Shown: one piece after another, positions 17,938 through 26,832 of the stretch
Layout: every line of letters begins with the position of its first letter
Numbering within the stretch: position 1 is the stretch's first letter
Assembly: GCA_041399065.1 (NCBI GenBank)
Contig: JAWKTN010000006.1
Span: 620,001-684,000 of the forward strand
DNA: 64,000 nucleotides
Reading direction: 5' to 3'
From: JAGQPD01 sp020426865
Lineage (GTDB): Bacteria > Planctomycetota > Planctomycetia > Pirellulales > Pirellulaceae
The notes under the pieces: model-generated
Databases searched by the model: none
Seen by the model: the letters and a program-made list of their open reading frames with translations, nothing else
Told to the model about the DNA's origin: nothing
Translations under genes and position numbers: made by a program

Positions 17938-19187
17938 CGACAGTGGGCTCCACCGAATTTTTCTACCGCCTCTCGCACCTCCAACGATTGACTGGCAATC
18001 TGCTCCAGTGTCATCCCGGCAACGGCACCTTCCCACGCTGCGCGAATGGCCCGGACTCCAGCGGCCGGCCCACCTGGATGCGCGGCAATGCCGCCGCCCG
18101 CCAGATACAATAAATCGACCGTTCCGATCCGCCGGAAGGTCTCCGGGGCTTGGCCCCCCCACTGCCCTGACGAAATCACGGGCAGAATCCGTTTGCCATT
18201 GAGCAGCGGCTTCCGACACGCTTCGATCGACCGCACGACCGAATCGTCAGGCTCCCAAAACTTATTCTCGATGCCGTTCACGTGGATTTGGTCCACGCCG
18301 GCCAATCGCCAGAACTTCTGGTAAGCAGCGAACTCCGTCCCCAAGGCCGGGTACCGATTCAACATGCCCCATCCATTGCGATGACCATGCACGACCAACT
18401 CACCGTGATCGCAGATCTTCTTGACACCAGCCAACCCTATGCTGTTGACGCTGAGCATCGCACACGTACCCCCGACCGCCACAAGCTTGTCGTAATGCCG
18501 CTGCATTGCATCCCATTCATCGCTGATATTGAAGGCGATCATCACGCCACGTCCCGTTCGCTCTTGGTAGTCATGTACCACACGCACCACTGCGTCGACG
18601 CGGGCATCAAACGGCGAGTGACCGGGGTTCCCCATCAGCTCGTCGTCCTTGACAAAATCGACGCCAGCGTCCAGAAGCGTGCGGACCCATTGTGCCGTCT
18701 CGTCCGGCGACAAACCCACACTCGGCTTAATGATCGTGCCGATCATTGGCCGATCGTCCGGAGCGGCGATTGCTGCACGCGTGCCTGAAACGCCAAACCT
18801 CGGACCGGGAAAATGGTTCGCAAACGAATCCGGCACCTCAAAGTCGACCAGTCTCAGCCCTGACAGCTGCGACAATTCGTAAAGATTCCCCTGCAACGTC
18901 GACATCAGCACCGGCAGATTGTTGCCAAAATTCTCCACCGACCACGAAACGACAACTCGGCCCTGCTGATATCGACTTCCGCGTTTCGCCCCCGGCAAAC
19001 TTGGTGCCGCCACCTCCCCGAGTAACTCCACCGATTCAACACGCGCGGCAAACCGCTGTTTGAGCTCTTCGGTTTCGCCTGGTACCGGGACGAACGTCCC
19101 CGACGATTGTTCGCCCGCCAATGTCTCCGCTGCACGCGGGAGCTCCAACGGTGTTTCGATCCAATAAGTGGCGTAGACTCGTTCCAT
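17934..19187 (-). CDS. RuBisCO-like protein (form IV type)
   Basis: 417 residues from ATG 19187 (MERVYATYWIETPLEL); an in-frame extension to 19337 overlaps the permease and is Thr/Ala-rich, so it is rejected. RuBisCO large-subunit landmarks are GTIIKPSVGLS (Lys154, the Lys175 equivalent; the Lys177 position is Ser), FVKDDE (Lys180 as carbamate lysine, with Asp182 and Glu183 as metal ligands), VVHGHR (His267/Arg270 region), NGIENKFWE (Lys309 in the loop-6 position), ISSGQWGG (339-345) and GGGIAAHPGG (364-373, phosphate loop). A carbamate-metal centre therefore looks intact. Known RuBisCO-like enzymes coupled to DUF1537 kinases decarboxylate or hydrolyse 3-oxo-isoapionate-4-phosphate, which is the best current guess. 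Carbon fixation is unlikely: no phosphoribulokinase is seen and the operon is sugar-catabolic. Confidence 0.88.
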   Translation of the reverse strand: MERVYATYWIETPLELPRAAETLAGEQSSGTFVPVPGETEELKQRFAARVESVELLGEVAAPSLPGAKRGSRYQQGRVVVSWSVENFGNNLPVLMSTLQGNLYELSQLSGLRLVDFEVPDSFANHFPGPRFGVSGTRAAIAAPDDRPMIGTIIKPSVGLSPDETAQWVRTLLDAGVDFVKDDELMGNPGHSPFDARVDAVVRVVHDYQERTGRGVMIAFNISDEWDAMQRHYDKLVAVGGTCAMLSVNSIGLAGVKKICDHGELVVHGHRNGWGMLNRYPALGTEFAAYQKFWRLAGVDQIHVNGIENKFWEPDDSVVRSIEACRKPLLNGKRILPVISSGQWGGQAPETFRRIGTVDLLYLAGGGIAAHPGGPAAGVRAIRAAWEGAVAGMTLEQIASQSLEVREAVEKFGGAHCR

Positions 19188-19302
19188 AGCTCTTCTGACC
19201 CCAAGTTGAATCAACCAATCACGACTCCGCACAGTCCCAGTTGTAGTCCCAGCCGCAGGCGTAGTTGTAGTCGCATAAATCCACGGAGCGTCCCATAGCG
19301 TT

Positions 19303-20277
19303 CTAGTCTTGCTTACCACCTGCCCGATCGATGGCAACTGCTACCAGGATGACCACTCCCTTGAACACTTGCTGCCAGAATGGCGACACTTGAAGCATCA
19401 CCAGCCCATTGTTCAGCACTCCGATGATCAGGCATCCGAGGATTGTTCCCACGACCGAACCTTTTCCGCCGGACAACGACGTTCCACCGATGACGACGGC
19501 GGCGATCGAGTCCAATTCGTAACCTGTTCCAGCATTCGGATCAGCCGCGTCGGCTCGAGCGGTAACCAACAAGCCGGCCAGCCCCGCCAGCCCACCGGCA
19601 ATAACATAGACCCAAGCCTTGACCCGCTGAACTCGCAGGCCGCTCAACACTGCCGCTCGCTCGTTGCCACCGATCGCATAGACGTAACGGCCAAAGCGAG
19701 TCCGCCGAGAGACGAGCCAAAACAACATTGCGACACCAACCGAGATCCATACCGGCACTGGCAACCGCAACCATGTACCCGTCCCCATCCAGCCAAATGC
19801 CGTGCCCAACCCGGTCGTCGACGCACCACCGGTCCATAAATAGGTCAACCCTCGTGCGATGCTCAATGTTCCTAGTGTCGCTACGAACGGAGGAAGTGCA
19901 AATCGCGTCACCGCCAAACCATTGAACAGCCCCATCAATAGGCCCGCGCTAATCCCGGCAACGACGGCTCCCCACACCGTAAATTCCAAAGCCACACCGG
20001 CTGCGGGGACCTCCAGCGGCCGCCTGATCAATCCTGCCGTAATCGCGCCTGACAGCGCCAACACCGAACCAACCGACAAGTCGATGCCACCCGAAAGGAC
20101 TACTAGCGTCATCCCGGTGGAGAGACACAGATTGACAGAAATCTGCCTTAGCACGTTGGCACCGTTTTCCGACGTGCGAAACGTCTCTGAGGCCACGCTC
20201 AGGACCGCCACCATAATGATCAGTGCCAGCAGCGGCTGAAACGCCGCCAAACGCTCGCGCATATTCGATCCTGCCAT
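19303..20277 (-). CDS. ribose-type sugar ABC transporter permease (RbsC family)
   Basis: 324 residues with about nine hydrophobic segments. Family signatures include LSGGIDLSVGSVLALSGAITAG near residue 60, the permease EAA-like loop IGGNERAAVLSGLRVQRVKAWVYVIAG near residue 203, and VVIGGTSLSGGKGSVVGTILG near residue 265. It forms the membrane channel of the importer with the ATPase upstream (9-base gap) and the binding lipoprotein. The 115-base gap before the RuBisCO-like gene is longer than other spacings in the operon. Confidence 0.92.
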   Translation of the reverse strand: MAGSNMRERLAAFQPLLALIIMVAVLSVASETFRTSENGANVLRQISVNLCLSTGMTLVVLSGGIDLSVGSVLALSGAITAGLIRRPLEVPAAGVALEFTVWGAVVAGISAGLLMGLFNGLAVTRFALPPFVATLGTLSIARGLTYLWTGGASTTGLGTAFGWMGTGTWLRLPVPVWISVGVAMLFWLVSRRTRFGRYVYAIGGNERAAVLSGLRVQRVKAWVYVIAGGLAGLAGLLVTARADAADPNAGTGYELDSIAAVVIGGTSLSGGKGSVVGTILGCLIIGVLNNGLVMLQVSPFWQQVFKGVVILVAVAIDRAGGKQD

Positions 20278-20286
20278 GAACGCCTG

Positions 20287-21807
20287 TTACCTTCGCTGGA
20301 ACGCTGCTGCTAAAATGTCTTCTTCGGACGCCTCTCCCCGCACGAACTCGCCGGCGATACGTCCACCAGCCAACACTAGAATGCGGTCCGACAGTGCCAG
20401 AATCTCTGGCAACTCAGACGATACCATCAATACGCCAATCCCCTGATGGACAAGTTCGTCGATCAAACTGTAGATCTCTTTTTTGGCATTGATGTCGATC
20501 CCACGTGTCGGTTCGTCCAGCATCAATATCCGTGGTGCGGTTGCCAACCACTTGGCCAAGACTACTTTCTGTTGATTGCCGCCGCTCAAGTTGCTTACAA
20601 GTTGTGACAGTGAAGGGGTCTTTATCTTCAAGCGATCACACATCTGTTGCGCTAGTCTTTGCTCGGCATTCCGCGCAATCCACCCGAACGCACCATCACG
20701 ATTTCCTCGCGCAAGCACCGTGTTCTCCCCTACATCCATGGGCATCACCAGGCCCTCGGCCTTGCGATCCTCGGGCGCCAGGGCAATGCCGGCTTGGATT
20801 GCATCGGGCGGTGAGGAAATCGCCACCTCGACTCCATTAACGCGTACCTTGCCGGAGGACGCACGCGGATGCAAGCCGAAAATCGTCTGCAGCAACTCAG
20901 TCCGCCCCGCTCCCATCAACCCAAACAAACCGACGACCTCACCCCGACAAACCGAAAACGATACATCCTGGAAATAGTGACTACCGGGCAATGACGAGTT
21001 TGCCAGGGTCATTCGTTCGACAGCGAGCACCTCGTCACCTGTTGCACATTCTGTCTTCGGATACAACTCTGAGAGATCTCGCCCAACCATCCATCGAACC
21101 AAATCGTCCGTACTCGCCCGTCCCCATTCCACGCTCGCCACCAACGTGCCATCTCGCAGAATGGTGACATCATCCGCGATCTCAGACAATTCGTCCAACT
21201 TGTGCGTGATGTAGATCAGCCCCACACCGTCACTTTTCAATTGCTTGATTAGACGAAATAAACTGCGTATCTCCTGTTCGGACAACGCCGAGGTCGGCTC
21301 GTCCATGATCAGCACCCGGGAATGACTCGACAACGCCTTGGCGATCTCCACTAACTGTTGGGAACCGACCGGCAGCCGCCCGACGGGAACCGCGGGATTG
21401 ATCTCCAGCCGCAGCTGATGCAAAAGCGTTTCTGTATCCGCGATCATGCGGCGAAGGTCGATGGTCCCCCAACGAGTTATCGGTTCGCGTCCCAAGAAGA
21501 CGTTTTCCGTAACGGTTAATCCGGGGATTAAGTTCAGTTCCTGATGAATGATCGCGATCCCAGCCGCCTGTGCTTCGCGTGGATTGCAGAACCGAATCCG
21601 GCGGCCTTGCCAAAATAGCTCGCCTCGGTCAGGTTGATAAACACCCGAAAGTATATTCATCAGTGTCGACTTGCCCGCCCCGTTCTCACCCAACAGCGCG
21701 TTCAACCGTCCGGCACGCACAGAAATGTCCACGCCTCCCAACGCTCGCACACCGGGAAACGATTTGAAGATACCTCGAGCGGTCAAGACGTCGGCCGGTT
21801 CGGTCAT
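20287..21807 (-). CDS. sugar ABC transporter, double ATP-binding protein (RbsA family)
   Basis: 506 residues from ATG 21807, overlapping the DUF2291 stop. Two ATPase domains are visible. The first has Walker A LLGENGAGKST (about 40-50), the LPVGSQQLVEIAKALS signature region and VLIMDEPTSALS. The second has a degenerate P-loop, GLFGLMGAGRTELLQ, then LSGGNQQKVVLAKWL and RILMLDEPTRGID. This tandem arrangement with a modified second P-loop is standard for monosaccharide importers of the ribose/xylose class. It powers uptake through the adjacent permease. Confidence 0.95.
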   Translation of the reverse strand: MTEPADVLTARGIFKSFPGVRALGGVDISVRAGRLNALLGENGAGKSTLMNILSGVYQPDRGELFWQGRRIRFCNPREAQAAGIAIIHQELNLIPGLTVTENVFLGREPITRWGTIDLRRMIADTETLLHQLRLEINPAVPVGRLPVGSQQLVEIAKALSSHSRVLIMDEPTSALSEQEIRSLFRLIKQLKSDGVGLIYITHKLDELSEIADDVTILRDGTLVASVEWGRASTDDLVRWMVGRDLSELYPKTECATGDEVLAVERMTLANSSLPGSHYFQDVSFSVCRGEVVGLFGLMGAGRTELLQTIFGLHPRASSGKVRVNGVEVAISSPPDAIQAGIALAPEDRKAEGLVMPMDVGENTVLARGNRDGAFGWIARNAEQRLAQQMCDRLKIKTPSLSQLVSNLSGGNQQKVVLAKWLATAPRILMLDEPTRGIDINAKKEIYSLIDELVHQGIGVLMVSSELPEILALSDRILVLAGGRIAGEFVRGEASEEDILAAAFQRR

Positions 21808-22445
21808 CAATCGCTCACGCTCACTTGAATTGGCACCAACCGCAAAGGGTTCCAGTCCCTTTGCTCGTTATTGATCTGGGCACACCCGACGAAAGTAATA
21901 CGTCGCCCCTCCTTCGCCTGTTCCTTTAACGGAGAGATCACGCTGGTTTCGACCTGCCTGTTTAACGCGGCTCCAAGGTCGTTGAACTGTTGTGCATTTG
22001 GGAACTGGCTCGCCTCCACAAATCCGACCGAGTCACGCACGGCGTTTCCCAGCACCGGCCCCAGCTTCAATTCCACGTCACCCGCTGCGGCATCTTCCAA
22101 CGATACGTTCAGCGTCGAATGGCCGACCGAGATTATCGTTCCTTCACCACGCACGAGAAGAAAGTATGCGCGGCTAATGCCCAATCGTCGACCGTATCGT
22201 TCTTTCACGACGGCCGGGTCTTCAGCGCGCACTTTCGAGACCTGGCTAAGCGACGCCGCTCGCGACAACGCATTGGGCAATTCTTGCTGCCATAATTCAG
22301 CTGCCACCGATTCTGCATCGAACGTCTCGGCCTTGCTTCTTTCTCGGAGCGTTTCAAGCTTTACGATGCGAAATAAGGGGAACCACCAGCAGAGAGCAAG
22401 AAAAACGACCCCAACCCCCGCGCCGGTTATCCATTTTTGCGTCAT
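21807..22445 (-). CDS. DUF2291 protein of a sugar ABC operon
   Basis: 212 residues from ATG 22445; the longer frame to 22577 lies in the binding-protein gene and is rejected. One N-terminal membrane segment (GAGVGVVFLALCWWFPLFRIVKL) anchors an extracytoplasmic domain. It has the features of the DUF2291 family, including the VRGEGTIISVGHSTLNVSLED core and the final INNEQRDWNPLRLVPIQVSV. The family occurs almost only within ribose-type ABC operons between binding protein and ATPase, as here. Its role is unknown: assembly or substrate sensing at the outer face of the transporter is plausible. It overlaps the ATPase gene by the ATGA junction. Confidence 0.82.
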   Translation of the reverse strand: MTQKWITGAGVGVVFLALCWWFPLFRIVKLETLRERSKAETFDAESVAAELWQQELPNALSRAASLSQVSKVRAEDPAVVKERYGRRLGISRAYFLLVRGEGTIISVGHSTLNVSLEDAAAGDVELKLGPVLGNAVRDSVGFVEASQFPNAQQFNDLGAALNRQVETSVISPLKEQAKEGRRITFVGCAQINNEQRDWNPLRLVPIQVSVSD

Positions 22446-22458
22446 GATGATCACGCGG

Positions 22459-23460
22459 CTACTCTGCTGTGCGACCGTGGTCGCCGTACTCGCCGACATT
22501 GTCCTGCGTGACCAACTCCACCGCGACGGGGATCTTCTGGTCGAAATCGCGCTTTCCCTTGATCCACTCGTCGGCATATTCGGCCGCCGTTCGTGCCATC
22601 ACCTTGGGAAACTGCATCCCCGTTGCGGCGATCTTCCCCTCCCCTATCAATCGTACCACGTCGTCGGCACCGTCAAATCCGAACACCTTCACCTGCTCCG
22701 CCTTGCCGGCCGTTGCCAACGCTTGATAGGCCCCCATTGCCATCGCATCGTTACCGCAAAAAACCGCCTTGATATCACCGTGGCCTTGCAGGATTGTCTC
22801 CATCACCTCCAACGCCCTCGTCCGGTCAAAATCGGCACTCTGCTGCGCCACCATTTTCAATCCCGGAAAGCGGTCGACCACGCTATGAAATCCCTCCGAT
22901 CGATTCGTCGTGTTGTTGTCCCCCGACAATCCCAACAACTCGATATACTCTCCCTCCTCGCCCACCTGTTCGACGAAGTATGTTCCAATTTCCACACAGC
23001 CGGAATAATTGTCGGACAGAATTTGTGCGGCCGCGGCGTCACTGGCGTTGATCTCCCGGTCGATGCAAAATACCGGAACACCACGCTCTTTCGCCTTCCG
23101 CACGTTTGCCACCGATCCATCCGCATCCGTGGGATTGAACAAAATCGCCGCGTACTTGCCTGCCAAAATATTCTCGAAGTGCGACGTTTCTTTTGACGTG
23201 TCATTCTGCGAATCAAAAACCGTCGCCTCGTATCCCAACTCAGTTGCTCGCTCCTTGGCCGCATCGGCCAACACCACGAACCACGGATTATTGAGCGTGG
23301 AGATGACGATCGCGATCTTCGCCTCCTTGCCACCGCCCGTGTCCGCGCCCGCCGTGGCACTCGACGACGTCTCCGACGACCCACCTCGACACCCAGCCAT
23401 CGACAGGGCCATAATACCTAGAACCATACAGTATATACATATGTATACAATGCGAAACAT
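22459..23460 (-). CDS. sugar ABC transporter substrate-binding lipoprotein (RbsB family)
   Basis: 333 residues from ATG 23460, with AAGGAA upstream. The signal peptide ends in the lipobox ALSMAGC (Cys23), followed by a Ser/Gly/Thr-rich linker. The mature domain starts KIAIVISTLNNPWFVVLADAAKERA, the periplasmic-binding-protein type 1 fold. The hinge and ligand segments include AILFNPTDADGSVANV, VPVFCIDREIN, AVFCGNDAMAMGAYQAL and VFGFDGADDVVRLI. Conserved Phe, Asp and Arg positions fit a monosaccharide ligand of the ribose type. It delivers sugar to the permease encoded two genes on. The ligand would identify the pathway. Confidence 0.93.
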   Translation of the reverse strand: MFRIVYICIYCMVLGIMALSMAGCRGGSSETSSSATAGADTGGGKEAKIAIVISTLNNPWFVVLADAAKERATELGYEATVFDSQNDTSKETSHFENILAGKYAAILFNPTDADGSVANVRKAKERGVPVFCIDREINASDAAAAQILSDNYSGCVEIGTYFVEQVGEEGEYIELLGLSGDNNTTNRSEGFHSVVDRFPGLKMVAQQSADFDRTRALEVMETILQGHGDIKAVFCGNDAMAMGAYQALATAGKAEQVKVFGFDGADDVVRLIGEGKIAATGMQFPKVMARTAAEYADEWIKGKRDFDQKIPVAVELVTQDNVGEYGDHGRTAE

Positions 23461-23487
23461 GAGCGATTCCTTTTGCCTTTGCCTATG

Positions 23488-24969
23488 TTACATTAAAACT
23501 CGTTGGACTGCGTCTTGCCAACCGGCATACCAGCGGTCGATGCGGTCGGTCCGTGGGGCAGGATCATAACGGCGCGTGGTGCGAGGCAGTTCCGCCAGGT
23601 TCGACAAGTCGTGATGGATTTCCAATCCGATCATTCCCGCCAGGGCCGCACCCAACGCCGATGACTCGGAGATTTCGCTCGCCTGCAACGGAAGTCCCAA
23701 CATATCCGCGGTGAACTGCATCAGAAAGGCATTACGTGTGGGACCGCCGTCGGCCATCAATCGTGTCGGCCGAATGTTCGTGTCGAGCTGGATCATCTCG
23801 ACACAATCGCGTATCTGATAGGCGATCGATTCCAGCGCCGCGCGGACGATGTGCCCACGCATGGTATGCCCCGTCATTCCCACAATCGCCGCACGGGCAT
23901 TCGGCGACCAGTACGGTGCTCCCAGTCCGGCAAATGCCGGCACGAGATAGACCCCATCATTGTCGCCAACCGAATGCGCCAACGCTTCGGACTCGGCAGC
24001 ATCCCCTAGTATCTCCAATTGGTCTCGCAGCCAGGCGATCGTCGCCGACGAGTAGTTGATCAATCCTTCAAGCGCATACGTCGGTTTGCCGTTGCAGCAC
24101 CAGGCCAATGCCAAGACCGAACCGTGCGCGGGCAAGCGAAATTGATCTCCCACGTTCATCATCACGGAAGTGCCGGTCCCGAACGTCGCCTTGATCATCC
24201 CTTCCTCGAAGCATCGCTGCGCCATCAGCGACGCTTGCGAGTCTCCCATCACGCCGCAGACCGGGACCTTTTTCGGCAGACGCCCACCTGCGTCGGTCTC
24301 GCCGACCACCTGGAAGCTCTCCTTCACTTCCGGAAGCGCCGATGTTGGAATGCCAAATAACCGACACAAGTCGCCGTCCCAAGCCAGTCTTTTTACGTCA
24401 AACAGCAGGGTACGACTGGCATTCGTATGATCGGTCACGAACGAAAGACCATTGGTCAACCGATGGACGAGATAGGCGTCGATCGTCCCAAACACGGCGC
24501 GGCCGTCCAGCACTTTGTCGGCAACACCGGGTACATTACGCATCAACCAGGCGATTTTCGATCCAGAAAAATACGTATCGATTTTCAGACCCGTTCGATC
24601 ACGAACCCAATCGCTGTCCCCCTGTTCGCACAGTTCCCGGCAAAGATCGCCTCCACGTCGGCACTGCCAGACAATCGCATGATAGAGTGGCTCACTCGTC
24701 TGGCGGTCAAAGACGACGATCGTCTCACGCTGATTCGTAATGCTTATTCCCGCAACCTGTGCGATCACATCCGGTTGCCGTTGCCTCAGTTGGTCCACAA
24801 CCGCCAGCGTATTCTGCCAGATCTCCTCCGCATCGTGCTCGACCCATCCCGGTTGTGGATAGATCTGCCGATGCTCTCGCGACGCGCGATCGAAAACGTT
24901 TCCCTGTGCGTCGAACAACACGGCTTTGGTTGCCGAGGTACTCTGATCGATGGCCAGGATCCAACTCAT
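23488..24969 (-). CDS. FGGY carbohydrate kinase, glycerol-kinase-like
   Basis: 493 residues; the start overlaps the stop of the transketolase gene (ATGA). The N-terminus WILAIDQSTSATKAVLFD and the C-terminal ADGGPTRNAFLMQFTADMLG are FGGY signatures. The sequence follows glycerol kinase closely: Arg81-Glu82 (NQRET), Trp101 (WQCRR), Tyr133 (DTYFSG) and the Asp of VMGDSQASL match the glycerol-binding residues of that enzyme. Context argues for a ketose substrate made by the fucose-isomerase-like enzyme, such as apulose, and used by the transketolase next door. A genuine glycerol or small-polyol kinase recruited into the operon is the main alternative. Confidence 0.88.
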   Translation of the reverse strand: MSWILAIDQSTSATKAVLFDAQGNVFDRASREHRQIYPQPGWVEHDAEEIWQNTLAVVDQLRQRQPDVIAQVAGISITNQRETIVVFDRQTSEPLYHAIVWQCRRGGDLCRELCEQGDSDWVRDRTGLKIDTYFSGSKIAWLMRNVPGVADKVLDGRAVFGTIDAYLVHRLTNGLSFVTDHTNASRTLLFDVKRLAWDGDLCRLFGIPTSALPEVKESFQVVGETDAGGRLPKKVPVCGVMGDSQASLMAQRCFEEGMIKATFGTGTSVMMNVGDQFRLPAHGSVLALAWCCNGKPTYALEGLINYSSATIAWLRDQLEILGDAAESEALAHSVGDNDGVYLVPAFAGLGAPYWSPNARAAIVGMTGHTMRGHIVRAALESIAYQIRDCVEMIQLDTNIRPTRLMADGGPTRNAFLMQFTADMLGLPLQASEISESSALGAALAGMIGLEIHHDLSNLAELPRTTRRYDPAPRTDRIDRWYAGWQDAVQRVLM

Positions 24970-25994
24970 CGGTTGCCCTTTATCTTGCCGGGTGCCAACT
25001 TGAGTACCTGTCGTGCCGTGATCGCCAGTGTTTCCATCGAGATGCCATAGTGCTGGAAAATGTCACTCTGGCTGCCAGTCACCGTATCCTCGTCCGGGAT
25101 GGCGACCATGCGAAACGGAACCGAAACTCCCGCTTGCATCAAGATCGCCGCACATGCCTCGCCCAATCCGCCGTGCACCGAATGTTCTTCGACCGTAACA
25201 ACCGCTCGGCACTCCAACCCACCGGCCACAACGGCAGGAGTATCGATCGGTTTCACGGTGTGCATGCTGATCACCCGGCATTCGATTCCTTCATCGGCCA
25301 AAACCGATGCGGCCAGCAGACAATGGATCACAGTTTCACCTGTGGCGATCAACGCCACGTCATCGCCCTCACGCACGACGCTCGCTCGCCCAACCTTACA
25401 CACCTCTTCATCACGAGGCAAATCCCACATGGCAGCTTTGCCAAACCGCAGGAACATCGGTTGCTGCGACCGCGAGGCCGCTCGCACCGCCATTTGTGTC
25501 TCGAAATTGTCTGCCGGCACCACCATTGACAAATTCGAAATCGCTCGCAAGGCCGCCAGATCGTGCAACGAATGATGGGTACTTCCCAACGCCCCGTAAC
25601 TGACTCCGGCACTGATCCCGACCAGCGTTACCGGCACATCGGAATAGCAAACATCGTTCTTTATCTGCTCCAGAGCTCGGGCCGTCAAGAAACATGCTGG
25701 GGACACGGCAAAGACCGTCTTGCCGCACGACGCCAATCCGGCGGCGATGCCGACCAGATTCTGTTCGGCGATGCCCACCTCGACAATCTGCTTGGGCAAC
25801 ACCTTGCTAAACGGCCCCAACTTGCCAGAGCCGCGCGAATCACTCGTCACGGCCAGAATATTTGGATCTTCCTGTGCCAGTGCAACGAGCGTATCGGCGA
25901 ATATTTCCAGATTCGCCCGCCCTCGCTTCAACCCCAACCGTTCCAATTGGGCCTCGGCGGCGGCGGAAAACATTGAAGGCGCCGGAGCACTCAT
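24966..25994 (-). CDS. transketolase, C-terminal subunit (split type)
   Basis: 342 residues from ATG 25994, overlapping the N-terminal subunit's stop. It has the pyrimidine-binding domain with the catalytic Glu in QIVEVGIAEQNLVGIAAGLA near residue 75. It continues with the VTLVGISAGVSYGALGSTHHSLHDLAALRAI loop and the C-terminal transketolase domain (IATGETVIHCLLAASVLADEGIECRVISMHTVKPID). It works as a complex with the subunit encoded immediately upstream. Split transketolases act in several special pathways; in apiose degradation such a pair converts apulose-4-phosphate and glyceraldehyde-3-phosphate to xylulose-5-phosphate and dihydroxyacetone phosphate. Confidence 0.92.
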   Translation of the reverse strand: MSAPAPSMFSAAAEAQLERLGLKRGRANLEIFADTLVALAQEDPNILAVTSDSRGSGKLGPFSKVLPKQIVEVGIAEQNLVGIAAGLASCGKTVFAVSPACFLTARALEQIKNDVCYSDVPVTLVGISAGVSYGALGSTHHSLHDLAALRAISNLSMVVPADNFETQMAVRAASRSQQPMFLRFGKAAMWDLPRDEEVCKVGRASVVREGDDVALIATGETVIHCLLAASVLADEGIECRVISMHTVKPIDTPAVVAGGLECRAVVTVEEHSVHGGLGEACAAILMQAGVSVPFRMVAIPDEDTVTGSQSDIFQHYGISMETLAITARQVLKLAPGKIKGNR

Positions 25995-26827
25995 GCTTCT
26001 GCTCCTTGCAATTGACTTTCCGCCTGCGACAACTCGTTCAGCGCTTGTCGCAGCTCGTCGTCGCTCGGTACACCGTGATGCCAACGCACGACGTTTTCCA
26101 TGAAGCTGACACCGCGTCCTTTGACAGTGCGCGCGATCACGCAACGCGGGCGATCACTCGCCCCCCGATCCCCCAACACCTTTGTCAACGCATCGATATC
26201 ATGCCCATCGACGTCGGCGACCGACCATCCGAAGGCGGCGAATTTTTCCTCGAGTGGATCATGGTTGCAGACGTCGCGAGTGCGACCGGTGATCTGCAGC
26301 GTGTTGTAATCGATAATCGCGGTGAGATTCCCCAGTTGGTAATGCGCGGCCAACATCGCCGCTTCCCAATTCGACCCTTCGGCCAGTTCACCATCCCCGA
26401 GAAGCGTGAAGACTCGATAGTCCGCCGCATCCAATTTGGCGGCGATCGCCATCCCCACCGAAATCGGCAGTCCATGCCCCAACGCCCCGGTGTTCATTTC
26501 AATGCCGGGGACCTTGCGCGTGGGATGCCCAACGTACGGAGAACCGTAGCGGCACAACGTGCTGAGCTCATCGGCCGGAAAGAACCCTCGGTCGGCCAGC
26601 ACCACATACAGTGCCTCTACCGAATGACCTTTGCTCTGTACGTACCGGTCTCGCAACGGATCACCCCATCTGGCAGGCGAGATTCTCAGCACTCGGTTGT
26701 AGAGGACATTCAAAATGTCAATGCACGACAAGCTGCCCCCCGTATGCCCGGCCCCCGCCTCGTGGATCCAATACAGGATCTGCCGGCGGTACTCGAAGGA
26801 CTTGTGTTGCAATTGTACGGTGTTCAT
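25991..26827 (-). CDS. transketolase, N-terminal (thiamine diphosphate-binding) subunit
   Basis: 278 residues from ATG 26827. It shows YWIHEAGAGHTGGSLSCIDILNVLY at the start and the thiamine diphosphate motif GDGELAEGSNWEAAMLAAHYQLGNLTAIIDYN near residue 135 (GDG...N). Its ATGA junction with the C-terminal subunit fits stoichiometric synthesis. It lies 5 bases after the isomerase stop. Frames running up to 26881 overlap the isomerase gene and are not preferred. Confidence 0.92.
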   Translation of the reverse strand: MNTVQLQHKSFEYRRQILYWIHEAGAGHTGGSLSCIDILNVLYNRVLRISPARWGDPLRDRYVQSKGHSVEALYVVLADRGFFPADELSTLCRYGSPYVGHPTRKVPGIEMNTGALGHGLPISVGMAIAAKLDAADYRVFTLLGDGELAEGSNWEAAMLAAHYQLGNLTAIIDYNTLQITGRTRDVCNHDPLEEKFAAFGWSVADVDGHDIDALTKVLGDRGASDRPRCVIARTVKGRGVSFMENVVRWHHGVPSDDELRQALNELSQAESQLQGAEA

Positions 26828-26832
26828 AAATC

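Noticed and set aside
17938..18219. N-terminal extension of the DUF1537 kinase
   Set aside because: It would lie wholly inside the RuBisCO-like gene and is Arg/Gly/Ser-rich. The ATG at 17937 starts exactly at the conserved LLLGFYGDDFTG region.
17934..19187. True RuBisCO and carbon fixation
   Set aside because: The second substrate lysine of the KPK motif is Ser, the length fits form IV, and no Calvin-cycle kinase is seen. The operon is clearly sugar-catabolic.
19188..19337. N-terminal extension of the RuBisCO-like protein
   Set aside because: It is a low-complexity Thr/Ala stretch overlapping the permease 3' end. The MERVYATYWIE start matches family length.
21871..23196. 441-residue plus-strand reading frame
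   Set aside because: It lies opposite the binding protein and DUF2291 genes. The translation is Arg/His/Cys-rich with no domain, as expected for the complement of G+C-rich coding DNA.
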